Shown: one piece after another, positions 1 to 8,370 of the stretch
Layout: every line of letters starts with the position of its first letter
Position numbering within the stretch: position 1 is the stretch's first letter
Assembly: GCA_934232845.1 (NCBI GenBank)
Contig: CAKQGD010000027.1
Coordinates: 1-23,536 of the forward strand
Length of the DNA: 23,536 nucleotides
DNA from: an uncultured Oscillospiraceae bacterium
GTDB taxonomy: Bacteria; Bacillota; Clostridia; Oscillospirales; Ruminococcaceae
Direction of reading: 5' to 3'
The notes under the pieces: model-generated
The model's database searches: none
What the model was told of the DNA's origin: nothing
Seen by the model: the letters and a program-made list of their open reading frames with translations, nothing else
Made by a program: the position numbers and the translations under genes

Positions 1-4
1 GGGC

Positions 5-1942
5 ATGTTGATCTATCTGGCCGTTGTGCTTGTGCTGATTTACATCGCCAGCGGCGGACTGATGCAGCCGAGGGAAGAAGCGCCGACTTACCGCTACAGC
101 GAGATCGTTGCGCTTTTGGAAGAAAATAAGATTTCCGAATATACCCTCGATCTCGGCTCGGGAGAAATGACATTTAAGCTGCGCGGCGAGGAGAAAGAAC
201 AAACCTATACGGTTCCGAATGTCAGCTTGTTCTACGACGCTGTGCAGACGCGTGTGGATGCGCACAACGCGGATGCGGCCGAAGCGGACCGCATCGCCTA
301 CGACCTTTATCCGGTCAAGGATTATTCGACGGTGCTCTCCTATCTGCCGACGATCATTCTCGTCGTTATGATGATCGCCCTGTGGTATTTTACCATGCGG
401 CAGACGAAAAACGGCAATATGTCCGGCTTTGGCAAAGCAAAGCTGCGCACCGCCGACGGCGGACGCAAGGTGACCTTTGCCGACGTAGCCGGTGCGGACG
501 AAGAAAAAGAAGAGCTTGTCGAAATTGTTGAATTCCTCAAAAATCCCGGTAAATTCAATTCTCTCGGCGCGAGAATCCCCAAGGGCGTTCTGCTGGTCGG
601 CCCTCCCGGGACCGGTAAAACGCTGCTGGCACGCGCCGTTGCGGGCGAGGCAGGCGCGCCGTTCTTCTCTATCTCCGGCTCCGACTTTGTCGAGATGTTT
701 GTCGGCGTCGGCGCGTCGCGTGTGCGTGACCTGTTTGATCAGGCGAAGAAAAACGCCCCTTCCATCATCTTTATCGATGAAATCGACGCAGTCGGCCGGC
801 AGAGAGGCGCGGGCCTCGGCGGAGGACATGACGAACGCGAGCAGACGCTCAACCAGCTTTTGGTTGAGATGGACGGCTTTGCGACCAACAGCGGTGTCAT
901 TGTCATCGCAGCCACAAACCGCCGCGATATTCTCGACCCCGCTTTGATGCGCCCGGGGCGCTTTGACCGGCAGATCATCGTCAATTATCCGGATATTAAC
1001 GGAAGAGAAGCCATTCTGCGCGTGCATGCACGCAACAAGCCGATGGCCCCCGACGTCGATCTCAAAGTGATCGCCGGAACCACGGCGGGCTTTACCGGTG
1101 CGGATCTGGAAAATATCCTCAACGAGGCGGCGCTGCTTGCCGCCCGGCAGGGACTTAAGGCAATCACGATGGCCGTCATTGAGGATGCCACGATCAAGGT
1201 CGTCGCCGGTCCCGAGAAAAAATCCCGGCTTATCACAGATAAGGATAAGCGCCTGACCGCCTATCATGAGGCCGGTCATGCGGTCGTCACCTATTATATG
1301 GATACTGCCGACCGCGTGCATCAGGTTTCGATCATCCCACGCGGCATGGCGGGCGGCTACACGATGAGCCTGCCTACCGAGGATAAGAGCTACCGCACCC
1401 GCGGTGAAATGAAGGAAAATATCGTTACACTGCTGGCCGGCCGTGTGGCGGAGTCGCTTGTGCTCGACGATATTTCCACCGGCGCGTCCAATGACCTTGA
1501 GCGTGCGACGGCGATCGCTCGTTCCATGGTGACGCGCTACGGCTTCTCGGAGAAGCTCGGCACGGTTGTTTACGGACAGGATCAGGGCGAGGTGTTCCTC
1601 GGCCGTGATTTCGGTCATACGCGCAATTATTCCGAAGAGGTTGCCAACGAGATCGACGAAGAGATTCGCACGATCATTTCTTCCGCCTACGAGATTGCAA
1701 AGAATACCCTTGAGGAGCATATGGATCAGCTTGAGCTGATTGCGCAGAACCTGATCCGTCGCGAAAAACTCGAGGAATCCGAATTCGACTCTCTGATGAA
1801 AACAGGCTTTTTCCCCGGTGAAGCGCCTGAAAAGATCGAAAATGAGAAAGAGTCGGAACCTGCGGCTCAGGAGAATGCCGGCACGGAAAGCACCGCGCCT
1901 GAAACGCCCGCGAGCGGAGAAACCCCGCCCGAAGAGAAATAA
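5..1942 (+). CDS. ftsH: ATP-dependent zinc metalloprotease FtsH (5' end probably cut by window edge)
   Basis: Membrane-anchored AAA+ protease that degrades misassembled membrane proteins and some short-lived cytosolic regulators as a hexamer. Seen: a first hydrophobic segment at about residues 2-16, an extracytoplasmic domain to about 110, a second membrane segment at about 113-130, Walker A GPPGTGKT at 199-206, Walker B IIFIDEID at 254-261, the second region of homology at 303-323, the zinc site HEAGH at 421-425 and the probable third zinc ligand Asp497. The C-terminus is an acidic Glu/Pro/Thr-rich tail, as is common in Firmicute FtsH. The first ATG sits directly at the membrane helix with no preceding basic residues, and the reading frame is open to the window edge. 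The true start is therefore probably a few codons upstream, outside the window. A terminator follows at 1966-2010. Confidence 0.96.
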   Translation: MLIYLAVVLVLIYIASGGLMQPREEAPTYRYSEIVALLEENKISEYTLDLGSGEMTFKLRGEEKEQTYTVPNVSLFYDAVQTRVDAHNADAAEADRIAYDLYPVKDYSTVLSYLPTIILVVMMIALWYFTMRQTKNGNMSGFGKAKLRTADGGRKVTFADVAGADEEKEELVEIVEFLKNPGKFNSLGARIPKGVLLVGPPGTGKTLLARAVAGEAGAPFFSISGSDFVEMFVGVGASRVRDLFDQAKKNAPSIIFIDEIDAVGRQRGAGLGGGHDEREQTLNQLLVEMDGFATNSGVIVIAATNRRDILDPALMRPGRFDRQIIVNYPDINGREAILRVHARNKPMAPDVDLKVIAGTTAGFTGADLENILNEAALLAARQGLKAITMAVIEDATIKVVAGPEKKSRLITDKDKRLTAYHEAGHAVVTYYMDTADRVHQVSIIPRGMAGGYTMSLPTEDKSYRTRGEMKENIVTLLAGRVAESLVLDDISTGASNDLERATAIARSMVTRYGFSEKLGTVVYGQDQGEVFLGRDFGHTRNYSEEVANEIDEEIRTIISSAYEIAKNTLEEHMDQLELIAQNLIRREKLEESEFDSLMKTGFFPGEAPEKIENEKESEPAAQENAGTESTAPETPASGETPPEEK

Positions 1943-1965
1943 CTCTTGACAGCAAAAGCCGTACG

Positions 1966-2010
1966 AACAGCGGCGGACGCAGAAACAGCGGCCGCCGCTG
2001 TTTTTCTGTT
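1966..2010 (+). terminator. Intrinsic terminator of ftsH
   Basis: An 11-bp stem, AACAGCGGCGG (1966-1976) with CCGCCGCTGTT (1992-2002), has a 15-nt loop and runs into a T-rich tail (TTTCTGTT). It lies 24 nt after the ftsH stop codon. Confidence 0.85.
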
Positions 2011-2127
2011 TTCATAAAGGCTCTCTTGCCGGTCAGAATACGCAGTGGAGACGAAAATGCTTTTTTCGAAAAAAACGGCTTCTTTTTGCTTTGCTTGTGT
2101 ATAAAATGCACATTTGTCAAAAGAACA

Positions 2128-2156
2128 AGAGCGGCCCCAAATCGCGAGGCCGCTCT
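2128..2156 (-). terminator. Minus-facing terminator-like hairpin in the ftsH-parE gap
   Basis: AGAGCGGCC (2128-2136) pairs perfectly with GGCCGCTCT (2148-2156) across an 11-nt loop. The T-rich side (TGTTCTTTTG) is on the minus strand, so if it terminates anything it is transcription running leftward toward the ftsH 3' end. No minus-strand gene is visible that would need it. The rest of the 1943-2410 gap holds the ftsH terminator, the parE promoter and nothing else I recognise. Confidence 0.45.
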
Positions 2157-2331
2157 CTGAAAGTAAAGATTTGTAAGGGTCAAACCGTGCTGATGCGATT
2201 GACTGTAAAGCATTTTCTTGCTGTTTAAAAGGAATAGAGCCGCTGCATGCCTTGTAAGAAGCTGCAGCTGTTCCCTTTCTTGTCCGTCATACAAGTTCGT
2301 CTTGAATCAAAGAAATGAAATTCCCCTTTGC

Positions 2332-2361
2332 TTGACAAGCACACCATCTTGACGGTACAAT
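2332..2361 (+). promoter_or_regulatory. Promoter of the parE-parC-like operon
   Basis: A consensus -35 TTGACA (2332-2337) and a -10 TACAAT (2356-2361) are separated by 18 nt. The start codon at 2411 is preceded by a strong AGGAGG (about 2397-2402). Confidence 0.7.
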
Positions 2362-2410
2362 AAACTTTGGCACAATATCTGGTTAAAACAACCAACAGGA
2401 GGAACCCATT

Positions 2411-4393
2411 ATGGCGAAAGCCCGCAACACCTATGATAACGACAGTATTGTCGCACTGAAAGGAGCCGACCGCGTCAGAAAACGCCCGGCCGTTATTTTC
2501 GGCTCGGACGGGCTTGACGGCTGTCAGCACGCGATGTTTGAAATTTTCTCCAACTCGATCGACGAGGCGCGCGAGGGCCACGGCAGCCGTATCGTGCTGA
2601 CCCGCTATGCGGACGGTTCCATAGAGTGCGAGGACTTCGGCCGAGGGATTCCTGTCGATTATAACGAGCGCGAGAAACGCTACAACTGGGAGCTTGTATT
2701 CTGCGAGCTGTATGCGGGCGGCAAGTATAAAGAGGACGGCGGCGACAGCTACGAGTATTCGCTGGGTTTAAACGGGCTGGGACTCTGCTCGACGCAATAC
2801 TCCTCAGAGTATATGGATGTGGAAATCTACCGCGACGGCATGCGCTATACTCTGCGTTTTGAAAAAGGCGAAAATGTCGGCGGGCTAAAAAAAGAACCCT
2901 CAAAGCGCCGTCAGACCGGCACGCGCATCCGCTGGAAGCCGGATCTTGACGTGTTTACCGACATCGCGATCCCTTTGGAATACTACCGCGAGACCGTGCG
3001 CCGGCAGGCCGTCGTCAATCCGAATATCGTGTTTGTGCTGCGCAATCAGGTGGGAAAGGCTTTTGAAGAAGAGGAATTTCTCTATCAGAACGGCATCACG
3101 GATTATCTTGCCGAGCTTGCGGGAGACGGAGCACTGACTCCCATTCAGACATGGACGGCTGAGCGGCAGGGCCGTGACCGTGCCGACCGTCCGGAATACA
3201 AGGTCAAGCTCAACACGGCGGTTTGCTTTTCCAATCGCACGGCGCTGACCGAATATTATCATAACTCGAGCTTTCTGGAACACGGCGGCAGCCCGGAAAA
3301 GGCTGTGCGCAGTGCCTTCGTGTCGCAGATCGACGCGTGGCTCAAAACGAACGGCAAGTATCTCAAGGACGAGACGAAGATTACCTATGCCGACGTTGAG
3401 CCGTGCCTTGCGCTGATTTCGTCGTCGTTTTCCACGATGACTTCTTACGAAAACCAGACGAAAAAAGCGATCAACAACCGCTTTATTTACGAGGCGATGA
3501 ATGAATTTCTGCGGCATAATCTCGAGGTGTATTTCATCGAAAATCCCGATGACGCGCTTCGCGTCTGCGAGCAGGTGCTGATCAATAAGCGCAGCCGCGA
3601 ATCCGCCGAGAAAACCCGGATTCAGATTAAAAAGAAGCTGGCGGGCAGCCTGGATATTTCCAACCGTGTGCAAAAGTTTATCGACTGCCGCACCAAGGAC
3701 GTTTCCCGCCGGGAAATCTACATTGTAGAGGGCGATTCCGCGCTCGGCTCCTGCAAAATGGGCCGCGATGCGGAATTTCAGGCGGTGATTCCGGTGCGCG
3801 GCAAGATTCTAAATTGCCTCAAGGCCGAATACGGCAAAATTTTTAAAAACGAGATCATCACCGATCTGATCAAGGTGCTCGGCTGCGGCGTCGAGGTCAA
3901 GGCCAAGGCGAATAAAGAACTGGCCGAATTTAATATCGAGAATCTCCGTTGGAGCAAGGTTATTATCTGTACCGATGCGGATGTGGACGGTTTTCAGATC
4001 CGCACGCTGATTTTGACGATGCTTTACCGGCTGACGCCTCAGCTGATTGAGCGGGGCTATGTGTTTATCGCCGAGTCTCCGCTTTATGAGATTACAGCCA
4101 AGGACAAAACGTATTTTGTCTATACCGACGCGGAAAAGACTAAAATCGTCGAGAAATTGGCCGGGCAGAAGCTGAATATTCAGCGCTCCAAGGGACTCGG
4201 CGAGAACGAGGCCGACATGATGTGGCTGACGACGATGAATCCCGATACGCGCCGTCTGATCAAGGTGACGCCGGCTCTTGCCGCGCAGACTGCGGAGATG
4301 TTCGATCTTCTTTTGGGGGACAACCTTGCAGGAAGAAAGGACTATATCGCACAGAACGGCCATCTCTACCTCGATGAGCTCGACCTCGCCTGA
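2411..4393 (+). CDS. parE: Divergent type IIA topoisomerase subunit B (ParE/GyrB-like)
   Basis: ATPase subunit of a gyrase/topoisomerase IV-type enzyme. Seen: the GHKL ATPase core with catalytic Glu44 and Asn48 in FEIFSNSIDEA, DFGRGIP at 75-81, a glycine-rich lid GLNGLGL at about 119-125, the QTK transducer motif at 349-351, the TOPRIM motifs EGDSA at 440-444 and DADVD at 522-526, and the QRSKGLGE segment near the C-terminus. The length of 660 aa fits GyrB/ParE. Several near-invariant stretches differ from canonical GyrB: RKRPAVIFGS replaces RKRPGMYIGS, the lid reads GLGLCST where GVGASVV is usual, and EGDSALGS replaces EGDSAGGS. It is the first gene of an operon and is followed 17 nt later by the A subunit. 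Family knowledge suggests a topo IV-like paralogue present beside a standard gyrase elsewhere in the genome, but the subtype cannot be settled from the sequence alone. Confidence 0.9.
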   Translation: MAKARNTYDNDSIVALKGADRVRKRPAVIFGSDGLDGCQHAMFEIFSNSIDEAREGHGSRIVLTRYADGSIECEDFGRGIPVDYNEREKRYNWELVFCELYAGGKYKEDGGDSYEYSLGLNGLGLCSTQYSSEYMDVEIYRDGMRYTLRFEKGENVGGLKKEPSKRRQTGTRIRWKPDLDVFTDIAIPLEYYRETVRRQAVVNPNIVFVLRNQVGKAFEEEEFLYQNGITDYLAELAGDGALTPIQTWTAERQGRDRADRPEYKVKLNTAVCFSNRTALTEYYHNSSFLEHGGSPEKAVRSAFVSQIDAWLKTNGKYLKDETKITYADVEPCLALISSSFSTMTSYENQTKKAINNRFIYEAMNEFLRHNLEVYFIENPDDALRVCEQVLINKRSRESAEKTRIQIKKKLAGSLDISNRVQKFIDCRTKDVSRREIYIVEGDSALGSCKMGRDAEFQAVIPVRGKILNCLKAEYGKIFKNEIITDLIKVLGCGVEVKAKANKELAEFNIENLRWSKVIICTDADVDGFQIRTLILTMLYRLTPQLIERGYVFIAESPLYEITAKDKTYFVYTDAEKTKIVEKLAGQKLNIQRSKGLGENEADMMWLTTMNPDTRRLIKVTPALAAQTAEMFDLLLGDNLAGRKDYIAQNGHLYLDELDLA

Positions 4394-4410
4394 GAGAAAG
4401 GAAACGCGTC

Positions 4411-6648
4411 ATGGCAAAGAAAAAGAATCCCGAGGGTGCCGCAAAGCGCCCGTCTTCCGATGCGGCGTATATCGAGAACGCCGGTATTGTGGTCGAACAG
4501 CAGATCACGGATACGCTGGTGCAGAACTATATGCCTTACGCGATGAGCGTGATCGTCTCGCGCGCCATTCCGGAGATTGACGGCTTCAAGCCGTCTCACC
4601 GCAAAATTTTATATACGATGTACCGCATGGGACTGCTTTCCGGCGGACGAGTGAAGTCCGCCAACGCTGTCGGCGAGGTGATGAAACTGCATCCTCACGG
4701 CGATCAGGCAATTTATGAGACGCTGGTGCGTCTGGCGCGCGGCAACGAGACGCTGCTGCACCCATATGTGGATTCCAAGGGAAATTTCGGAAAAAGCTAT
4801 TCGCGCGACATGGCCTTTGCCGCACCCCGCTATACCGAGGTCAAGCTTATGCCGATCTGCGCGGAGCTGTTCGGTGACATCGACAAGGATACCGTCGATA
4901 TGGTGGATAACTACGACGGCACGAGAAAAGAACCCACCCTGCTGCCGGTGACGTTTCCGAGCATTCTCGTCAATTCCAATGTAGGCATCGCGGTCGGTAT
5001 GGCAAGCAACATCTGCCCGTTCAACCTCTCTGAGGTCTGCGAGACGGCAATTGCCCTGATCCGGGATCCGGACGCCGATCTTTTTGAGACGCTGCGCGCA
5101 CCCGATTTTCCTATTGGGGGCCAGCTGCTTTATGATGAGGCGGAGATGCGCCGCATCTTTGAGACGGGACGAGGCTCGGTGCGGATCCGCAGCCGCTACC
5201 GCTGGGATAAGGAAAATCACTGTGTGGAAATCACAGAGATTCCGCCTACGACGACGGTGGAGGCGGTTATCGACAAGATTGTCGAGCTGGCGAAGACCGG
5301 AAAACTTCGCGATCTGACGGATGTGCGCGACGAGACGGATCTCGGCGGCCTTAAACTGACGCTCGATCTCAAGCGCGGTGTGGATGCGGATAAGCTGATG
5401 CGCCGCCTGTTTCGCCTGACGCCTCTGGAGGATACATTCTCCTGCAACTTCAACGTGCTGATCGGCGCCACGCCGAAGGTGATGGGCGTGCGCGAAATTT
5501 TGACCGAGTGGACGGCATTTCGCGCACAGTGCGTGCGCCGCCGCATCTACTTTGAACTGACAAAGAAAAAGGAAAAACTGCATCTTCTGCGGGGACTTTC
5601 CAAGATTCTGCTTGACATCGACAAGGCGATTCGCATTGTGCGTGAGACTGAGGAGGAACGTGAAGTCGTTCCAAACCTGATGATCGGCTTCGGCATCGAT
5701 CAGACTCAGGCCGAATATGTTGCGGAGATTCGTCTGCGCCAGCTCAACCGGGAATATATCCTCAAGCGCATCGAGGAAATCGAGGAGCTGGAAAAGGATA
5801 TCGCCTCGATGGAGGGAACGCTCAAGAGCCGCTCAAAGCTTCTTGGGGTTATTGTGGACGAGCTGAAGGCGGTATCGAAAAAATACGGCCAGCCGCGCCG
5901 CACAGAGATTCTTTACAGCTATGATGAGGCCGAGCCGGAAGAAAAACAGGAGACGCCCGATTACCCCGTACTGCTGTTTTTCACACGCGAGGGATATTTT
6001 AAAAAGATCACGCCGCAGTCCTGGCGCATGAGCAGCGAGCACAAGCTCAAGGAGGGCGACGAGGTCGTTGAAACGATCGAGGCAACAAACGCCGCACAGC
6101 TTTTGTTCTTTACGGACCGGGGACAGGTGTATAAGTCCTGTGCGGCTGAGTTTGAAGATACCAAGGCCAGCGTGCTCGGCGATTATGTTGCCGCGAAGCT
6201 TGGCATGGATGAAGGGGAGAACGCCGTTTATTTGGCGGTGACGGCGGACTACAAGGGCACGATGCTCTTCGCATTCGAAAACGGAAAACTCGCGAAGGTC
6301 GATCTCGCTTCGTACGAGACAAAAACGCGCCGTAAAAAGCTGACCGGCGCCTATTCGACGAAGTCTGCGCTGGTCGGAGCGCTCTGCCTGCCGCAGGATG
6401 CCCGCCTCTGGCTCGAGGCATCGAACGGCCGTGTTATGATCGTCGATTCGGCCCGCGTTGCCGCCAAGACGGCGCGCGACACACAGGGTGTGCAGATCTT
6501 CAGCCTGAAGGGCGCGCATCGTCTGACAAAGCTGCTTTTGTATCGAGACGGCATGATCGGCAGCGAGCACCGCTATATGCCGCGCACTCTTCCGTCCGCG
6601 GGCTATACGCCCCGTGAAGAGGATGTAATGGAGCAGACGATGCTTTGA
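4411..6648 (+). CDS. parC: Divergent type IIA topoisomerase subunit A (ParC/GyrA-like)
   Basis: DNA-cleaving subunit partnering the upstream ParE-like protein. Seen: RAIPEIDGFKPSHRKILY at 51-68 (canonical RALPDVRDGLKPVHRRILY), the DNA-binding helix GDQAIYETLVRLAR at about 97-110, and the active-site pair Arg140-Tyr141 in AAPRYTEVKL. A charged coiled-coil arm lies at about residues 395-495. The C-terminal region (about 510-740) contains degenerate beta-pinwheel blades such as VLLFFTREGYFKKI and LLFFTDRGQVYKS. No GyrA box (QRRGGKG-like) is visible, which favours topo IV-type activity over DNA wrapping and supercoiling; this is inference. An AGAAAGGAAA ribosome site precedes the ATG, and the gene lies 17 nt after its partner. 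No + strand terminator with a T-tract is visible after the stop. Confidence 0.9.
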   Translation: MAKKKNPEGAAKRPSSDAAYIENAGIVVEQQITDTLVQNYMPYAMSVIVSRAIPEIDGFKPSHRKILYTMYRMGLLSGGRVKSANAVGEVMKLHPHGDQAIYETLVRLARGNETLLHPYVDSKGNFGKSYSRDMAFAAPRYTEVKLMPICAELFGDIDKDTVDMVDNYDGTRKEPTLLPVTFPSILVNSNVGIAVGMASNICPFNLSEVCETAIALIRDPDADLFETLRAPDFPIGGQLLYDEAEMRRIFETGRGSVRIRSRYRWDKENHCVEITEIPPTTTVEAVIDKIVELAKTGKLRDLTDVRDETDLGGLKLTLDLKRGVDADKLMRRLFRLTPLEDTFSCNFNVLIGATPKVMGVREILTEWTAFRAQCVRRRIYFELTKKKEKLHLLRGLSKILLDIDKAIRIVRETEEEREVVPNLMIGFGIDQTQAEYVAEIRLRQLNREYILKRIEEIEELEKDIASMEGTLKSRSKLLGVIVDELKAVSKKYGQPRRTEILYSYDEAEPEEKQETPDYPVLLFFTREGYFKKITPQSWRMSSEHKLKEGDEVVETIEATNAAQLLFFTDRGQVYKSCAAEFEDTKASVLGDYVAAKLGMDEGENAVYLAVTADYKGTMLFAFENGKLAKVDLASYETKTRRKKLTGAYSTKSALVGALCLPQDARLWLEASNGRVMIVDSARVAAKTARDTQGVQIFSLKGAHRLTKLLLYRDGMIGSEHRYMPRTLPSAGYTPREEDVMEQTML

Positions 6649-6730
6649 ACCGGACCGGTCAAGGCTGTGCTTTCACTGCCTTTGTACCCGTGAGACGGCT
6701 GTCTAAGAAGAGGAAGTTCGCAAATAAAAT

Positions 6731-6759
6731 TTCCCCGCGCCCTGATTGGACGCGGGGAA
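6731..6759 (-). terminator. Minus-facing terminator-like hairpin in the parC-secG gap
   Basis: TTCCCCGCG (6731-6739) pairs with CGCGGGGAA (6751-6759) across an 11-nt loop. On the minus strand it is followed by ATTTTATTT, while the plus-strand side lacks a T-run. A second small hairpin, CAGTGC-AAG-GCACTG (6760-6774), abuts it. The rest of the 304-nt gap 6649-6952 holds the secG promoter and no gene I can support. Confidence 0.45.
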
Positions 6760-6878
6760 CAGTGCAAGGCACTGACAAAGGGCAAACGCGTTTCCTTGTC
6801 AAAACCTGCATTCCTATTGTGGGCGCGCAGGGAGATGGATATGCATGCCTTTCAGAGGAAAAAACGGCCAAAAAACAG

Positions 6879-6907
6879 TTGCAAACACGGCCTGTGTATG
6901 CTATCAT
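6879..6907 (+). promoter_or_regulatory. Promoter of secG
   Basis: -35 TTGCAA (6879-6884) and -10 TATCAT (6902-6907) have a 17-nt spacer, and TG at 6899-6900 gives an extended -10. The secG start lies about 40 nt downstream behind GGAGG. Confidence 0.6.
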
Positions 6908-6952
6908 AGATTCGTATTCGTGTGATTTTCAAAAAATCGGAGGGAAACCAAA

Positions 6953-7189
6953 ATGAACGCTTTATTGATGGTCGGAGGCTTTCTGCTGATTGCCGCCTGT
7001 GTGATCGTCATCGCCTGCGTCACAATGATGGACGCGAAGTCCGGCCTCGGCACGATTGCCGGCGAGGGCGGCGGCACCTTTTTTGACCAGAACCGCGGCA
7101 AAACGAAAGAAGCCATGCTTAAGCGCGCCGTCTGGGTAATGGGAACGGTGCTTGCCGTGCTGACTTTGATCGTTCTTTTCCTTGTGTGA
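6953..7189 (+). CDS. secG: Preprotein translocase subunit SecG
   Basis: Small accessory subunit of the SecYEG protein-export channel. The 78-aa product has two membrane helices (about residues 2-25 and 58-78) joined by a glycine-rich loop, which ends in the family-typical stretch GEGGGTFFDQNRGKTKEAMLKR. That is the TFFgknRgrT..eakLkR signature of SecG. The start is supported by GGAGGGAAACC just upstream. It is monocistronic, with its own promoter and a bidirectional terminator right behind. Only the small size limits confidence. Confidence 0.9.
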   Translation: MNALLMVGGFLLIAACVIVIACVTMMDAKSGLGTIAGEGGGTFFDQNRGKTKEAMLKRAVWVMGTVLAVLTLIVLFLV

Positions 7190-7215
7190 GCCGCATAAAA
7201 CCTTTTGTATCTAAG

Positions 7216-7246
7216 AAAGCCCTGTCCTTTTTTGGACAGGGCTTTT
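7216..7246. terminator. Bidirectional terminator between secG and the convergent transporter
   Basis: The stem AAAGCCCTGTCC (7216-7227) and GGACAGGGCTTT (7234-7245) has a T6 loop. It is flanked by TTTT on the plus side and by T-rich sequence (CTTTCTTAG) on the minus side. It serves secG and the gene ending at 7268. Confidence 0.85.
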
Positions 7247-7267
7247 GACATTTTCTGCTTTATGCGG

Positions 7268-8140
7268 TCATGCTTTATCGTGGGCTCTGCGGCTGTCGCG
7301 GGCGTTGAGAATGCTCCATACAGTCAGTGAAATCAGCACGGTCCCTCCGCCGAACAGAGCAAGAGGGCCGGGAATCTCGCGTACAAACAAAGCGACCCAA
7401 ATAGGAGAGAAAATCGGTTCGACCATAGACGCAAGAGCCATGGCGATCGGGGGACAAAGCTGTGATCCCCGGGCAAAGAGAACGTACGCGAGTCCGAGCT
7501 GAAAGATTCCGAGGAAGAGAATTGTCCCGATGCGCACACTTGTCATTTCGGGAGGATACAAGAAGAAAAACGGCACGCTGACCGCCGCGCAGAACAATTG
7601 CCCCAGAATCAGCCCGCTGGTGGAGGCATGCTCGTCCGCCGCGCCGGAAGATGTGAGAAACACGCCGGCAAAGGTGACGGCGCTGAGCAGACCAAGACAG
7701 TTTCCGATCAGTCCCGTGGGAGAAAGCTGGTCCAAAAAGAACAGCACAATCCCGCCGAGAACAAGAAACACGGCGGTCAGATCGCGGCGTGAGGGCCGCT
7801 CACCAAGAAACAATGCGCTGTACAGTACAACAAATACGGTCGCGGTAGACTGCAGCACAATGGCGTTTGCCGCCGTGGTCAGCTTGTTTGCCGTGACAAA
7901 CAAAAGCATTGTTGCTCCCAGAAAAAATCCCGCCGTCAGAGTAGAACGGCTGATGACCGGCTTCGCCTTTTTCTGGCGCAGCAGCAGATCCGCATAAAGA
8001 ACGGCGGCGGCCAGCGTGCTGCGAAGCCCCGCGATCACGAGTGCGTTCCATGGCAGCAGCTTGATCAGAACGCCCGCCGTGCTCCAGAGAAGGCCACAGA
8101 CCAAAACATAAAAAAGGCCTTTGCCCTGCGATGACTGCAT
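7268..8140 (-). CDS. EamA/DMT-family transporter
   Basis: Inner-membrane metabolite transporter of the drug/metabolite superfamily, 290 aa, about ten hydrophobic helices arranged as two EamA repeats. Repeat one contains GLLWSTAGVLIKLLP near the N-terminus and ends in LFLGERPSRRDL. Repeat two ends in ALFVREIPGPLALFGG, where the Glu after the helix is the usual EamA landmark. The substrate cannot be read from sequence; relatives export amino acids or other small metabolites. The start ATG follows GGGGTGA on the minus strand. It is convergent with secG and divergent from the lipoprotein at 8371, with its own promoter. Confidence 0.85.
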   Translation of the reverse strand: MQSSQGKGLFYVLVCGLLWSTAGVLIKLLPWNALVIAGLRSTLAAAVLYADLLLRQKKAKPVISRSTLTAGFFLGATMLLFVTANKLTTAANAIVLQSTATVFVVLYSALFLGERPSRRDLTAVFLVLGGIVLFFLDQLSPTGLIGNCLGLLSAVTFAGVFLTSSGAADEHASTSGLILGQLFCAAVSVPFFFLYPPEMTSVRIGTILFLGIFQLGLAYVLFARGSQLCPPIAMALASMVEPIFSPIWVALFVREIPGPLALFGGGTVLISLTVWSILNARDSRRAHDKA

Positions 8141-8170
8141 TTTACTTCACCCCGATGCTTTGATTTTCCT

Positions 8171-8199
8171 ATTGTATCAAAACACATTGCGAAGCGCAA
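8171..8199 (-). promoter_or_regulatory. Promoter of the EamA transporter
   Basis: On the minus strand, -35 TTGCGC (8194-8199) and -10 TACAAT (8171-8176) are separated by 17 nt and lie about 35 nt before the start codon. Confidence 0.55.
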
Positions 8200-8303
8200 G
8201 AGAGAGTGCTTTTAAAAAGACATGGTGCAGAAAATACAGCGCACAGATATCTCTCTGCAAAACCGGAGCTGTTTTGAGGAAGAGGCTGACCTGTTCCGGG
8301 CGC

Positions 8304-8332
8304 TTGCATCCGAACGCGCTTTGCGGTACAAT
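8304..8332 (+). promoter_or_regulatory. Promoter of the DctP-like lipoprotein
   Basis: -35 TTGCAT (8304-8309) and -10 TACAAT (8327-8332) have a 17-nt spacer. The predicted transcript start near 8339 leaves too little leader for the ATG at 8347, which supports the ATG at 8371. Confidence 0.6.
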
Positions 8333-8370
8333 AAGGCAAAGTTTGTATGGGACGAAAGAGAGGCGTTTTT

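Noticed and set aside
1674..2294. 206-codon minus-strand ORF spanning the ftsH 3' end and the gap
   Set aside because: It overlaps ftsH antisense, crosses the ftsH terminator and the minus-facing hairpin, shows no recognisable domain and has a low-complexity basic composition.
6645..6956. 103-codon ORF in the parC-secG gap
   Set aside because: It overlaps both neighbours, crosses two hairpins and the secG promoter, has no ribosome site and no recognisable sequence.
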